NCBI RefSeq assembly: GCF_900129825.1
Contig: NZ_FQWZ01000006.1
Coordinates: forward strand, 237,990 to 301,989
Origin: Hydrocarboniphaga daqingensis
Lineage (GTDB): Bacteria; Pseudomonadota; Gammaproteobacteria; Nevskiales; Nevskiaceae
Direction of reading: 5' to 3'
Length of the DNA stretch: 64,000 bases
Of the stretch, positions 49,529 through 58,146 are shown in pieces. Position numbers and translations under genes: made by a program. The first letter of the stretch is position 1, and each line of letters begins with the position of its first letter. The notes beneath the pieces are model-generated. The model was not told where the DNA came from and searched no databases. It saw nothing but the letters and a program-made list of their open reading frames with translations.

Positions 49529-50079
49529 TGGCACTCAAGGCGACGATCTACAAAGCGCAGTTGGCGGTCGCCGATATCGAGCGCGGCCACTACGCCGACT
49601 ACGCGCTGACGCTGGCGCGGCATCCGTCGGAAACCGACGAGCGGATGATGCTGCGGCTGGTCGCCTTCGCGCTGCATGCCGACGAGGCGCTGAAGTTCGG
49701 CAAGGGTTTGTCCGACCCCGATGAACCCGATCTGTGGCGGCACGATCTGACCGGCTTGATCGAAGAGTGGATCGAGCTGGGTCAGCCCGACGACCGCAAC
49801 CTGATTCGCGCTTGCGGCCGCGCACGCGCGGTCACCGTCTACAACTACGGCGGCAGTGCCGCCACGTGGTGGGCCGCTGCAGCCGGCAAGCTCGAGCGTG
49901 CGCGCAACCTGCGCGTGCGCCGCTTGAACGTGGTCGGCGGCGACGTGCCGATCGCCGCACTGGCCGCGCGCACGATGACGCTGAACGCATCGATCCAGGA
50001 AGGCCAGATCTGGCTCGGCGATGGCGAGCGCACGGTGACGCTGGACTGCGTCAGCCTGCAGGATACGACGGCCGGCTAA
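49528..50079 (+). CDS. yaeQ: YaeQ-family protein
   Basis: The 183-aa protein begins MALKATIYKAQLAVADIERGHY, the signature of the YaeQ family, which has a PD-(D/E)xK nuclease-like fold. The family blocks HPSETDERMMLRLVAFALHADE and DLWRHDLTGLIEEWIELGQPD are clear. The E. coli and Salmonella proteins have been linked to suppression of rfaH/hemolysin-transcription defects, but the activity is unclear. The start at 49528 overlaps the ABC-F stop (TGATG). Confidence 0.93.
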
Positions 50080-50160
50080 GACGACGCGCAGCGGAACCAA
50101 GCGCGCAGCGCAGCGTCACAAACGCAACACCAAGTTTCAGCACCGGACAAGGACGCCCCG

Positions 50161-50445
50161 ATGAAGCTAGCCACGATTCGCATCCATCTCGACAACCATC
50201 GCCAGCGCGCGCTGCAGATCGAAGCCAGCGACCGCGACGCGCCGGCGGTCTACGACGCGAACATCGCCGCGTATCTGCAGTTCTTGAAGGACCAAGCGCA
50301 GCCCCTGGGCTTTGCCATCGTCAGCGACGGCGCCAGCAGCGCCAACGGTGCGATCTTCGAGATCATCGAAGCCGATCATGCGAGCAAGAAAGCCGCTCAC
50401 GACTGGCTCGAATCGCAGCCGGATATCTGGAACTGGATACCGTAG
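50161..50445 (+). CDS. Small hypothetical protein
   Basis: The 94-aa cytoplasmic protein of mixed alpha/beta character begins MKLATIRIHLDNHRQRALQIEASDRDA and ends DWLESQPDIWNWIP. No signal peptide or membrane helix. No family recognised. It follows yaeQ by 81 nt on the same strand and is convergent with the PA2169-family gene. Codon use is like its neighbours, which supports a real gene. Confidence 0.65.
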   Translation: MKLATIRIHLDNHRQRALQIEASDRDAPAVYDANIAAYLQFLKDQAQPLGFAIVSDGASSANGAIFEIIEADHASKKAAHDWLESQPDIWNWIP

Positions 50446-50516
50446 CCGGCAGGCCGGCGATGCGCTGAACCACGGCGGCAGTCTCACCGCCGCCGTGGCG
50501 TACTCATACCGCGAGA

Positions 50517-50960
50517 TCAAGCGGCAGCGCGGTACTGGTTGCGCAGATCGCGGATGCGATCGTGGTTGGTCAGCACGCCCTGGTACTGCCGCTCGACGAC
50601 GCTGCGCACCTGCGGCGGCAGCTCGGCCTTCAAGGCCTTGCCGTAATGCGCCTTGGCGTGGTCTTCGCCGCGCTCGACTTCTTCGAGCACGGCGATGTTG
50701 TCGTCGCCGACCGCCACCTTGACCTTGACCCAGCCGCGATGCGCTGCACCGGCAATGGTACCGGACTGTTCCGGCTTGCCGCCGAGCGAGGTCACTAGCG
50801 CCTGCAGTTCGCGCACGCTCTGATTGCAGGCTTGCGCGCGATCGGCGAACAACTGCTTGAGCTGCGGCGCCTTGGCCTTGTCGGCCGCTTCCTGAAAACC
50901 TTTCAGGCCGTCTTCGCTGGTTTCGATCAGACCGTTGAGAATCTTGACGGTGTCATCCAT
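50517..50960 (-). CDS. PA2169-family four-helix-bundle protein (DUF2383)
   Basis: The 147-aa all-helical protein has the family's ferritin-like pattern: DTVKILNGLIETSEDGLKGFQEAADKAKAP, FADRAQACNQSVRELQALVTSLGGKPE, DDNIAVLEEVERGEDHAKAHYGKALKAELP and a final QYQGVLTNHDRIRDLRNQY. The repeated E..D..H positions could bind metal, but function is not established. It is convergent with the small gene at 50161 and about 115 nt downstream of the lipoamide-dehydrogenase-like gene on the same strand. Confidence 0.92.
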   Translation of the reverse strand: MDDTVKILNGLIETSEDGLKGFQEAADKAKAPQLKQLFADRAQACNQSVRELQALVTSLGGKPEQSGTIAGAAHRGWVKVKVAVGDDNIAVLEEVERGEDHAKAHYGKALKAELPPQVRSVVERQYQGVLTNHDRIRDLRNQYRAAA

Positions 50961-51075
50961 GAGATATCGCTCCTAGTGGGTGAATCGAACGCAGCACCGC
51001 ATGCGGCGGCCCTGCGTGTGTTTCGACCGCACGATGCGGTCGAGTTTCAGCGACCGCGCGGCTGTGCAAGCGCCG

Positions 51076-52494
51076 TCAACCACCAGCGCCGAAGACGCGC
51101 TGTACGTAGCCCGACGAAATGCTCGGCGGCATCTGCGCGCACAGATCGCGCAGCGCGGTGCGCACGCCTTCTTCCAGCGTCGGGTGATAGAACGGCATGT
51201 CGAGCAGGCTGCGCACGCTCTGCCGCTGCTGCACGGCCCAGGCCAGCAAGTGACCCAGATGCTCGGCGGCGGGGCCGACCATCTCGGCGCCGGCCAGGCG
51301 GCCGTCGGCAGGATCGCCATAGAGCTTGAGCCCGCCACGGTTCGCGTTCATCACGCGCGCCCTGCCCTGGTCGGCAAAGTCGACGCGACCGGCAACATGA
51401 CCGGGCGTCACGACGTCGCCGACGATCGCGATCTGCGGATCACTGAACGTGATCGCCAGCGGCACCCGCCGCGGATGGGCCTGTACACCGCTGGGGCAGG
51501 CCGCGGCGTTGCGGCCGGCAATCGTGCCTTCGTCAGCGGCTTCGTGCAGCAACGGACGGTCATGGTTGCAGTCGCCGGCGATGAACACGGCGCTGTCGCC
51601 GCAGCGCAGCGTGGCGCGGTCGTAAACCGGCACCCCGTGCGCATCCAGTGCGATACCGGCGTTGTGCAAGGCCAGCGGCTGCAACTTGGGCCGGCGCCCG
51701 GCGGCGATCAGCAGGTGTTCGAAGTCGGCCGATCCTCGTTGCTGAGGGCCTTGCCAGTGCAGGCGCAGGCCGGCGGCCAGCGGCTCGGCCTGCAGTTCGA
51801 CACCGAGCCGCAGATTGAGGCTGGCGGCGTAGATGCGCGCCGCGCTGGCGTTGAGGTCATCGCTGATCAAACCGCCGATGCGGTCGCCGCGATCGAAGAT
51901 CGCCGTCCTCACACCGAGGCGATGCAACGCTTGGCCCAGCTCCAGACCGAGCGGACCGGCCCCGACCACGGCAACCGAACCCGGCAGCATCACGCGCTCG
52001 AACAAGGTCTCGTGCGTCAGCACGCAGTCGGCAACGGCATCGAACATTGCGGGCACCGCCGAATACGCACCCGTGGCGATGACGATGGCCTTGGCCGTCA
52101 CCTGCACGCCGTCGCCGACCTGCAGACGGCCGGGCGCAATGAACTGCGCGGTGCCGACCAGCCGCTGCGATTCGGGAATCCGCTGGTAGCTCTGCAGCAC
52201 GCTGCGGACGAAGCGGTCGCGCTCGGCGCGGACGCGCGTCATCACCGCGCGTCCGTCGATCCGCAGCGGTGCGGTCTGGATACCGAACACGCTCGAGGTG
52301 CCGGCGCAGTGGGCCGCGGTCGCGGCGGCGATCAGCAGCTTGGACGGCATGCAGCCGCTGCGCGCGCAGGTGGTGCCCGGCTCACCGCCTTCGATCAACA
52401 GGACTTGCGCGCCGTCGGCGGCGGCCGCCGCGCTGGCGGCGAGTCCGGCCGTTCCAGCGCCGATCACGGCGACGTCGCAGCTGAGCATTTTCAT
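51076..52494 (-). CDS. Dihydrolipoamide-dehydrogenase-like flavoprotein disulfide reductase
   Basis: The 472-aa class I pyridine-nucleotide disulfide oxidoreductase has an FAD-binding GAGTAG near the N-terminus, redox-active Cys43 and Cys48 (TCARSGCMPSK), an NAD(P)-binding VVGAGPLGLELG, an FAD motif FIAGDCNHDRPLLHEAADEG, and the C-terminal His-Glu pair (YHPTLEEG). All redox residues are present. It is not next to 2-oxoacid dehydrogenase genes, so it may reduce a different disulfide or a quinone. Start codon at 52494 or two codons later (52488) cannot be decided. Confidence 0.9.
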   Translation of the reverse strand: MKMLSCDVAVIGAGTAGLAASAAAAADGAQVLLIEGGEPGTTCARSGCMPSKLLIAAATAAHCAGTSSVFGIQTAPLRIDGRAVMTRVRAERDRFVRSVLQSYQRIPESQRLVGTAQFIAPGRLQVGDGVQVTAKAIVIATGAYSAVPAMFDAVADCVLTHETLFERVMLPGSVAVVGAGPLGLELGQALHRLGVRTAIFDRGDRIGGLISDDLNASAARIYAASLNLRLGVELQAEPLAAGLRLHWQGPQQRGSADFEHLLIAAGRRPKLQPLALHNAGIALDAHGVPVYDRATLRCGDSAVFIAGDCNHDRPLLHEAADEGTIAGRNAAACPSGVQAHPRRVPLAITFSDPQIAIVGDVVTPGHVAGRVDFADQGRARVMNANRGGLKLYGDPADGRLAGAEMVGPAAEHLGHLLAWAVQQRQSVRSLLDMPFYHPTLEEGVRTALRDLCAQMPPSISSGYVQRVFGAGG

Positions 52495-52615
52495 CGTGGT
52501 CTCGTGGCCCGATCAGGGCGTGGACGCAGTGTCGGCAGGTCGAGCTTGGCTGCGCCTGAACGTCGAGGCCGGCATCGCATGCGATGATCGAGATCCTGCG
52601 CAACGGATCCCGCTC

Positions 52616-52756
52616 ATGGACGACACCGACAGCGACGACGACCGGCTGTGGCTTGCGCGCATCGCGGCCGACGAACGATGCGACGACGTACCCGAGGCCG
52701 TGCTGGCACGCCTGGAGCGCGCGCAACGGCTGATGCGCGGCTGGGGCCAGACCTAG
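52616..52756 (+). CDS. Possible small acidic protein (46 aa)
   Basis: A short frame starting MDDTDSDDDRLWLARIAADE and ending RLMRGWGQT, helical and acidic, just upstream of alkB on the same strand. No family recognised, and the ribosome-binding site is weak. It fills a 315-nt gap between the flavoprotein and alkB. It could be chance. Confidence 0.35.
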   Translation: MDDTDSDDDRLWLARIAADERCDDVPEAVLARLERAQRLMRGWGQT

Positions 52757-52809
52757 GTGGTCACCGCACGCGGTCGCGCATACCTGGCTGAAAGTGATCA
52801 CACCGACCG

Positions 52810-53454
52810 ATGAGTGACCTGCTCGACTCGCTGGCCGCTCGCGGTCGCGAGGCCTTGTCGGACGGCGCTTGCGTGCTGCGCGCCGCCGCCATCGACGACG
52901 CCGACGCCCTGCTGACCGCGATCGCCGACGTGTGTCGCGCGGCGCCACCGCGCCACCTGCTGGTGCCCGGCGGCAAACGGATGTCGGTGGCGATGAGCAA
53001 CTGCGGTGCGCTCGGCTGGGTCAGCGATGCACGCGGTTACCGCTATGAGCGCTGCGATCCGCTGTCAGGCCAGCCGTGGCCGCCGATGCCCGAACCGATG
53101 CTGCGCGTCGCTCGCGCGGCGGCCGCCGAATCGGGCTACGACGGTTTTGCGCCCGATGCCTGCCTGATCAACCGCTACGAGCCGGGCGCGCGCATGTCGC
53201 TGCACCGCGATCATGACGAAGGCGACCTGAGCGCGCCGATCGTGTCGATATCGCTGGGCTTGCCGGCGACGTTCCTGTGGGGCGGGCTGGCGCGCAGCGA
53301 CAAACCACGCCGGCTGCGCCTGGCGCACGGCGATGTCGTCGTCTGGGGTGGTGCGTCGCGACTGGCGTATCACGGCGTCGCGCCGCTGGCCGATGGCCAT
53401 CACGCCGCCACCGGCCGCCTGCGCTGGAATCTGACGTTCCGAAAAGCGCGTTGA
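52810..53454 (+). CDS. alkB: AlkB-type alkylated-DNA dioxygenase
   Basis: The 214-aa Fe(II)/2-oxoglutarate dioxygenase removes 1-methyladenine and 3-methylcytosine by oxidation. The iron triad is visible: His132 and Asp134 in SLHRDHDEGDL, and distal His188 in RLAYHGVAPL; the 2-oxoglutarate Arg lies in RLRWNLTFR near the C-terminus. The nucleotide-recognition segment PPMPEPM and LINRYEPGARMSLH match E. coli AlkB. Length is normal (E. coli 216). No ada gene is adjacent, so adaptive control is not evident. Confidence 0.96.
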   Translation: MSDLLDSLAARGREALSDGACVLRAAAIDDADALLTAIADVCRAAPPRHLLVPGGKRMSVAMSNCGALGWVSDARGYRYERCDPLSGQPWPPMPEPMLRVARAAAAESGYDGFAPDACLINRYEPGARMSLHRDHDEGDLSAPIVSISLGLPATFLWGGLARSDKPRRLRLAHGDVVVWGGASRLAYHGVAPLADGHHAATGRLRWNLTFRKAR

Positions 53455-53474
53455 GCGACGCGCCCGCGCCGTCG

Positions 53475-54416
53475 CTACTGTGCGGTGTTCGGGAACACCG
53501 GCAGCGCGGCGAACGCGCGCGCATCGTGCGCCGGCAACAACTGCAGATCCGGGAACCGCTGATGCACAGCGGCGATCTGGCCGATGGCCGTGCGCACCTG
53601 CGCCGTGTCCTCGTCGAGCATTTGGCGCAGCAGCCACGGGCGTTCGGTCGGCACGTGGATGCCTTCCACCTGCCAGACCAGATCACCGAGCAGCGCGTAG
53701 CGCGTGCCGGAGGGCAGCGTGATGAACGCGACGATCGACCCCGGCGTATGACCCGGCGCCGGCACCAGCACGACGCTGCCATCGCCCCAGACGTCGTAGC
53801 TGGCAGCAAACCCCAGATAGGGGCCGTTGCCGAACGCGTAGTCGCGCAACGGCAGCGGCCCGAGCTGGTGCGCCAGCGCCGCCATTGGCCGGCCGCTGTC
53901 GATGAACGCATGTTCCGGCGCATCGACCCAGACCGGCACGCCCGGCAAGTCCTGCAAGCCGCTGACGTGATCCCAATGCGCATGTGTCAGCACCACGCCG
54001 GCCAGCTGCTTCGGGTCGTAGCCGGCGGCTGTCAGCTGCTGGCCCACCGGTGTGCCGAACTGCGTCTTGCTCATGCTGCGCATCAGCAGCGGCATCGTGT
54101 CGCGGTGCGCGGCCGCATCGCGGCCGAAGCCGGTGTCGAACAGCAAATCGCCCTTGGGATGACGCACCAGCACGGCGGTCATCGAGAAGTCGCGCCGGTC
54201 GAGAAAATCACCGCCGCGGTAGGCGAAGCCGGCGCTCGATTCCATGCTGCCGGTCGGCAGCGCGCTCAAGCTCATGCCCGGCGGCGGCGTCGCGGCGGGC
54301 AGGCTCGCATCGGCCAGCGCGGCCACCGGCAAGGCCTTGGGCATGAAGCTCGACGTCAACGCGGCCGAACCGGCCAGCACGATCAGCAGCAACGTCCACA
54401 GCACGAACTTTTTCAT
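53475..54416 (-). CDS. Metallo-beta-lactamase-fold hydrolase, membrane-anchored or exported
   Basis: The 313-aa protein has an N-terminal hydrophobic segment (about 4-22, FVLWTLLLIVLAGSAALTS) and an MBL domain. The zinc motif HAHWDH is at 145-150, followed by a later PGHTPGS His and a GDLVW Asp. Proteins of this shape include acyl-homoserine-lactone lactonases and other lactonases or esterases, but the substrate is not shown by sequence. The start at 54416 overlaps the DUF1304 stop (ATGA), so the two are coupled. A longer frame upstream is the shadow of the DUF1304 gene. Confidence 0.85.
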   Translation of the reverse strand: MKKFVLWTLLLIVLAGSAALTSSFMPKALPVAALADASLPAATPPPGMSLSALPTGSMESSAGFAYRGGDFLDRRDFSMTAVLVRHPKGDLLFDTGFGRDAAAHRDTMPLLMRSMSKTQFGTPVGQQLTAAGYDPKQLAGVVLTHAHWDHVSGLQDLPGVPVWVDAPEHAFIDSGRPMAALAHQLGPLPLRDYAFGNGPYLGFAASYDVWGDGSVVLVPAPGHTPGSIVAFITLPSGTRYALLGDLVWQVEGIHVPTERPWLLRQMLDEDTAQVRTAIGQIAAVHQRFPDLQLLPAHDARAFAALPVFPNTAQ

Positions 54417-54775
54417 GCGGCCCCCAGGACCAGACCCAGTGCGATGGCCGCCGGCAGCGCCTGCACGAACAGAATCTTGCGGCTGACCGTCAGTGCGCCA
54501 AACGCCCCGGCGACGATCACGCAAACCAGAAAGAACACTTTGATCGGCAAGCCGGCGACCGGCCCAAGCAGCAAGCCCCAGATCAGGCCGGCCACCAGAA
54601 AGCCGTTGTACAAGCCCTGATTGGCGGCCAGCGCCTTGGTCGCCACCGCGAAGTCCGGCTTGAGGCCGAACGCACGGCGGCCGGCCGGCTTGTCCCACAG
54701 GAACATTTCGAGCACCAGAAAATAGGTGTGCAGTAGCGCTACCAGCGCCACCAGTACATCCGCGATCAGCGACAT
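54413..54775 (-). CDS. DUF1304-family small membrane protein
   Basis: The 120-aa protein has four hydrophobic helices (MSLIADVLVALVALLHTYFLVLEMFLW, then NQGLYNGFLVAGLIWGLLLG, two more). The DUF1304 signature HTYFLVLEMFLWDKP..NQGLYNGFLA is clear. Function unknown; DUF1304 proteins are predicted inner-membrane proteins. Its stop overlaps the metallo-hydrolase start (ATGA), so both are probably one transcript. Confidence 0.9.
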   Translation of the reverse strand: MSLIADVLVALVALLHTYFLVLEMFLWDKPAGRRAFGLKPDFAVATKALAANQGLYNGFLVAGLIWGLLLGPVAGLPIKVFFLVCVIVAGAFGALTVSRKILFVQALPAAIALGLVLGAA

Positions 54776-54815
54776 GTCGTCTCCGGGAACAGCCGATGGG
54801 GCGGGACGCCGCGCG

Positions 54816-55472
54816 TCAGCGCGCGTCGAGTTCGGCGGCCAGGCTCGCGTCGAGCGCCTTGGCACGCTGCACGGCCGGACGCGCATTGCAGCGCGCCACA
54901 TAGTCGACGATCACCGGCAGCTCGGGCACCAGCTTGAAGCCGAGCATCCAGGTCAGCGCCGAACCCCACAGCACGTCGACCGCGCTGTAGCGCTCGCCGA
55001 GAAAGTACGGGCCGCGCTGCAGCGCGGCGACGTAGGTGTCCTGCATCGTCTGATCGTCGCCCCAGGGGCACATCGAGGGCGGCGGCGCGTCGCGCTTGAG
55101 CGCCTTGTCGATGATCGCCGGCTCGAAGCTCGACCCGTAATACGCCAGCCAGCGCAGGAACGGCCCTCGCTGCGGATCACCGACCGGCGGCGCAAGACCG
55201 GCCTGCGGAAAGCGTTCGGCCAGGTACTGGTAGATCGCGGGCTGTTCGGTGATCAAGGCCGTACCGTCGACCAGCGCCGGCACCTTGCCCATCGGGTTGA
55301 TCGCCATGAATGCCGGCGCGCGCTGCTCGCCGCGCTTGAAGTCGATCACGCACCGTTCGTAGTCGCGTCCGGCGACGGCGCCGAGTTCTTCGAGCAGCGC
55401 GAGCACGCCGCTGGAGCGCGTGTTCGGCGCGTGGAAAAAGCGCAGGCGGGGCGTATCGGTATCGGCGGTCAT
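54816..55472 (-). CDS. Glutathione S-transferase
   Basis: The 218-aa GST has a thioredoxin-like N-terminal domain (RLRFFHAPNTRSSGVLALLEEL with the catalytic Asn/Ser region), NPMGKVPALVDGTALITEQPAIYQYLAERFP (cis-Pro and Ser/Glu glutathione contacts) and the all-helical C-terminal domain with FLGERYSAVDVLWGSAL. It conjugates glutathione to electrophiles in the cytoplasm; the particular class and substrate are unclear. It sits 27 nt downstream of hemD on the same strand. Confidence 0.92.
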   Translation of the reverse strand: MTADTDTPRLRFFHAPNTRSSGVLALLEELGAVAGRDYERCVIDFKRGEQRAPAFMAINPMGKVPALVDGTALITEQPAIYQYLAERFPQAGLAPPVGDPQRGPFLRWLAYYGSSFEPAIIDKALKRDAPPPSMCPWGDDQTMQDTYVAALQRGPYFLGERYSAVDVLWGSALTWMLGFKLVPELPVIVDYVARCNARPAVQRAKALDASLAAELDAR

Positions 55473-55499
55473 CAGGGCACTCCGTTGCAGACAGACGGC

Positions 55500-56360
55500 T
55501 CAGCGCGGCAATGCGGCGCCGAGCGCGCGCATCAACGGCTTCATGAAGTAATCATCGGCGGGCATCGCGTGCACCGCCACACCCCGTGCCGCCAGCGCGT
55601 CAGCGACCACCGGGCCGACCGCGGCGACGATGCTGCGCGCCAGCCCGCGCGTCAGTGTTGCCTCGCGCGCGCCGTCGGCCGCGACACGATACAGCCGCTC
55701 GACCTGGGCCATGCTGGTGAACGCGATCGCCTGGACGCGGCCGTCGTCCATCGCGTCGATCAGCGCGACGACGGCATCGACGTCGGATGCGTCGGCATAC
55801 ACGTAAGGCGATACCGGCAAGACCACGGCGCCGGCCTGCTGCAGCGCGTCGCGCAGCGGCCAGTTCGGTTCGCTGCCGTACAGCTGCACGCCGACGCGGC
55901 GGCCGCGCAGATCGAGCGTGGCCAGCGTCTGGATCACGCCGGCCGTGGTCGGCGCGGCGGCTTCGATGTCGCTGCGCAAGCCGATCTCGCGCAGCGCACG
56001 GCCCGGCTTGGGGCCGCGCGCGATCTTGCGCACCTGCGCCAAGCGCGCGACGACGCCGGCATGCAGTGCAGCGTCGTGGCGCTGCGCGCAGGCCAGCAGC
56101 CGGCGCAGGCCTTCGCCGGTCAGCAGCACCAGATCGTCGCAAGCGCCGTCGGCGAAGCCTTGTAGCCAATCGAGCACAGGGCCCGGATCGGGCGCATCGC
56201 GGATCGCGATCAGCGGGCAACGCAGCACCTGGGCGCCGCGGCGTTCGAGCAGTGCGCTGAACACGTCCAGCTCGCGGGTCTCGGGCACGGCGATGCACGC
56301 ACCGCTCAAGTCGGGCTCGCGGCGGACATCGGATGGATCGGCAGGACCAGGAGCGGGCAT
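55500..56360 (-). CDS. hemD: Uroporphyrinogen-III synthase (HemD)
   Basis: The 286-aa protein has two similar alpha/beta domains typical of HemD, which cyclises hydroxymethylbilane to uroporphyrinogen III in heme synthesis. Blocks: LSGACIAVPETRELDVFSALLERRGAQVLRCPLIAIRD at the start, RGRRVGVQLYGSEPNWPLRDALQQAGAVVLPVSPYVY in the middle, and VQAIAFTSMAQVERLYRVA near the C-terminus. HemD proteins are weakly conserved, so identity rests on these blocks. I start at ATG 56360; an upstream ATG adds an unlikely extension. It is not next to hemC. Confidence 0.85.
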   Translation of the reverse strand: MPAPGPADPSDVRREPDLSGACIAVPETRELDVFSALLERRGAQVLRCPLIAIRDAPDPGPVLDWLQGFADGACDDLVLLTGEGLRRLLACAQRHDAALHAGVVARLAQVRKIARGPKPGRALREIGLRSDIEAAAPTTAGVIQTLATLDLRGRRVGVQLYGSEPNWPLRDALQQAGAVVLPVSPYVYADASDVDAVVALIDAMDDGRVQAIAFTSMAQVERLYRVAADGAREATLTRGLARSIVAAVGPVVADALAARGVAVHAMPADDYFMKPLMRALGAALPR

Positions 56361-56601
56361 TCGGCGGGCGCAGGTCAACAAGTGGCCGCCAGCGTAAGCA
56401 ATTGGCAGCCAGCGCGGCAGCGCGACGCCCGCGTCCGCGGTCACCCGCAGCGGACAGGCGTTCGACGGCACAGTGTCCGCGGACACTCGCGTCCACTCGC
56501 AGTGCCTGTCTTTTCTTTCGTACTTTCAGCGTGTTGCGAGATTGACGCAGCGTGGCACGGCACTGGCAATACCGATCCGGCAGACCACAGGAGCCACGAC
56601 C

Positions 56602-56874
56602 ATGACCGCCAACACCTCGACCCTCGCCCGCCGCATCCGCCCGCTCGCCATCGGCATCGCGCTGCTCGGCAGCAGCGGGGCGGCCCAGGCCAGCGACGGC
56701 ATCGGCAGCCGCAACATCGCGGCCGGCGTCGGCCAGTGGATCGCCGCACAAGGCAATGCCGCGCTGCGCGAACTGGGCCACGACTTGCGCGAGCACATCG
56801 ACGACCAGATCCGCCCGCTGCTGCCGCAGCCCGCCGACACGCGCCCTCTGACCCCGAAAGAGGAACAGCGGTAA
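56602..56874 (+). CDS. Small exported hypothetical protein
   Basis: The 90-aa precursor has a signal peptide (RRIRPLAIGIALLGSSGAAQA, cleavage before SDGIG) and a short helical mature part (QGNAALRELGHDLREHIDDQIRPLLPQP). No family recognised. I start at ATG 56602; an earlier in-frame ATG adds non-signal-like residues. It is divergent from hemD and directly precedes the tandem repeat array. Confidence 0.65.
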   Translation: MTANTSTLARRIRPLAIGIALLGSSGAAQASDGIGSRNIAAGVGQWIAAQGNAALRELGHDLREHIDDQIRPLLPQPADTRPLTPKEEQR

Positions 56875-56914
56875 GGATTGTCGACTCGGGCCGGCCTTGC
56901 TCACCTGCTGCAAG

Positions 56915-58040
56915 TCCCTCACCCGGCGCTACGCGCCACCCTCTCCCGGGGGGAGAGGGGATGTTGGGGGTTGGGGTTCGCGGGTAGAGCGAGGCGCGCT
57001 TCTAAAACCCCTCTCCCCTCGGGAGAGGGGCAGGGGTGAGGGCCTCTGAGACTCACCCCAAGCTCGATCCTCAAACTCCCTCACCCGGCGCTGCACGCCA
57101 CCCTCTCCCGGAGGGAGAGGGGATGTTGGGGGTTGGAGCTCCTGGGCGGGCGTCGCGCTTCCTAACACCCCTCTCCCCCCGGGAGAGGGGAAGGGGTGAG
57201 GGCCTCTGAGACTCAGGCCAAGCTCGATCCTCAAACTCCCTCACCCGGCGCTAAGCGCCACCCTCTCCCGGGGGGAGAGGGGATGTTGGGGGTTGGGGTT
57301 CGTGGACGGGCACGAGGTGCTTCTAAAACCCCTCTCCCCCCGGGAGAGGGGAAGGGGTGAGGGCCTCTGAGACCCACACCAAGCCCGATCCTCAAACTCC
57401 CTCACCCGGCGCTACGCGCCACCCTCTCCCGGAGGGAGAGGGGATGTTGGGGGTTGGGATTCGTGGACGGGCACGAGGCGCTTCTAAAACCCCTCTCCCC
57501 CCGGGAGAGGGGATGGGGTGAGGGCCTCTGAGACTCACGCCAAGTTCGATCCTCAAACTCCCTCACCCGGCGCTACGCGCCACCCCCTCCCGGAGGGAGA
57601 GGGGATGTTGTGGGTTGGAGTTCCTGGGCGGGCGTCGCGCTTCCTAAAACCCCTCTCCCCCCGGGAGAGGGGATGGGGTGAGGGCCTCTGAGACTCACGC
57701 CAAGCTCGATCCTCAAACTCCCTCACCCGGCGCTACGCGCCACCCTCTCCCGGGGGGAGGGGGGATGTTGGGGGTTGGAGTTCCTGGGCGGGCGTCGCGC
57801 TTCCTAAAACCCCTCTCCCCCCGGGAGAGGGGAAGGGGTGAGGGCCTCTGAGACTCACGCCAAGCTCGATCCTCAAACTCCCTCACCCGGCGCTACGCGC
57901 CACCCTCTCCCGGGGGGAGAGGGGATGTTGGGAGTTGGGGCTCGCGGGAGGCGCGAGGCGCTTCCTAAAACCCCTCTCCCCCCGGGGAGAGCGCAGCGAG
58001 GGGGCCAAGCCGGCAGGGGTGAGGGCCTCTCCGATTCGAG
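56915..58040. repeat. Seven-copy tandem array, period 160-162 bp, built of GGGAGAGGG palindromes
   Basis: The anchor TCCCTCACCCGGCGCT occurs at 56915, 57077, 57237, 57398, 57559, 57719 and 57879 (spacings 160-162). Each unit has a small GGCGCTACGCGCC hairpin, a CCCTCTCCCGGGGGGAGAGGG-type palindrome, a variable middle (ATGTTGGGGGTTGG...) and a second CCCCTCTCCCCCCGGGAGAGGGG palindrome followed by GGGGTGAGGGCCTCTGAGAC. The last unit is altered by an insertion. Frames through it are low-complexity and not genes. Such GGGAGAGGG repeats are common intergenic elements in G/C-rich proteobacteria; this tandem arrangement is unusual. Confidence 0.97.
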
Positions 58041-58146
58041 CTGGCTTCATCGCGGCGAGTCCCTACCCCGCCGCTGCTTCGTCACCGGTTAATCGGCACC
58101 GCCTCGCCGGTATCAGCTCGCCGGCATTTGTTTGTAAGGTGCCACG

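Noticed and set aside
56915..58040. CRISPR array
   Set aside because: Units of about 160 bp are too long, repeats fill almost the whole unit, there are no unique spacers and no cas genes.
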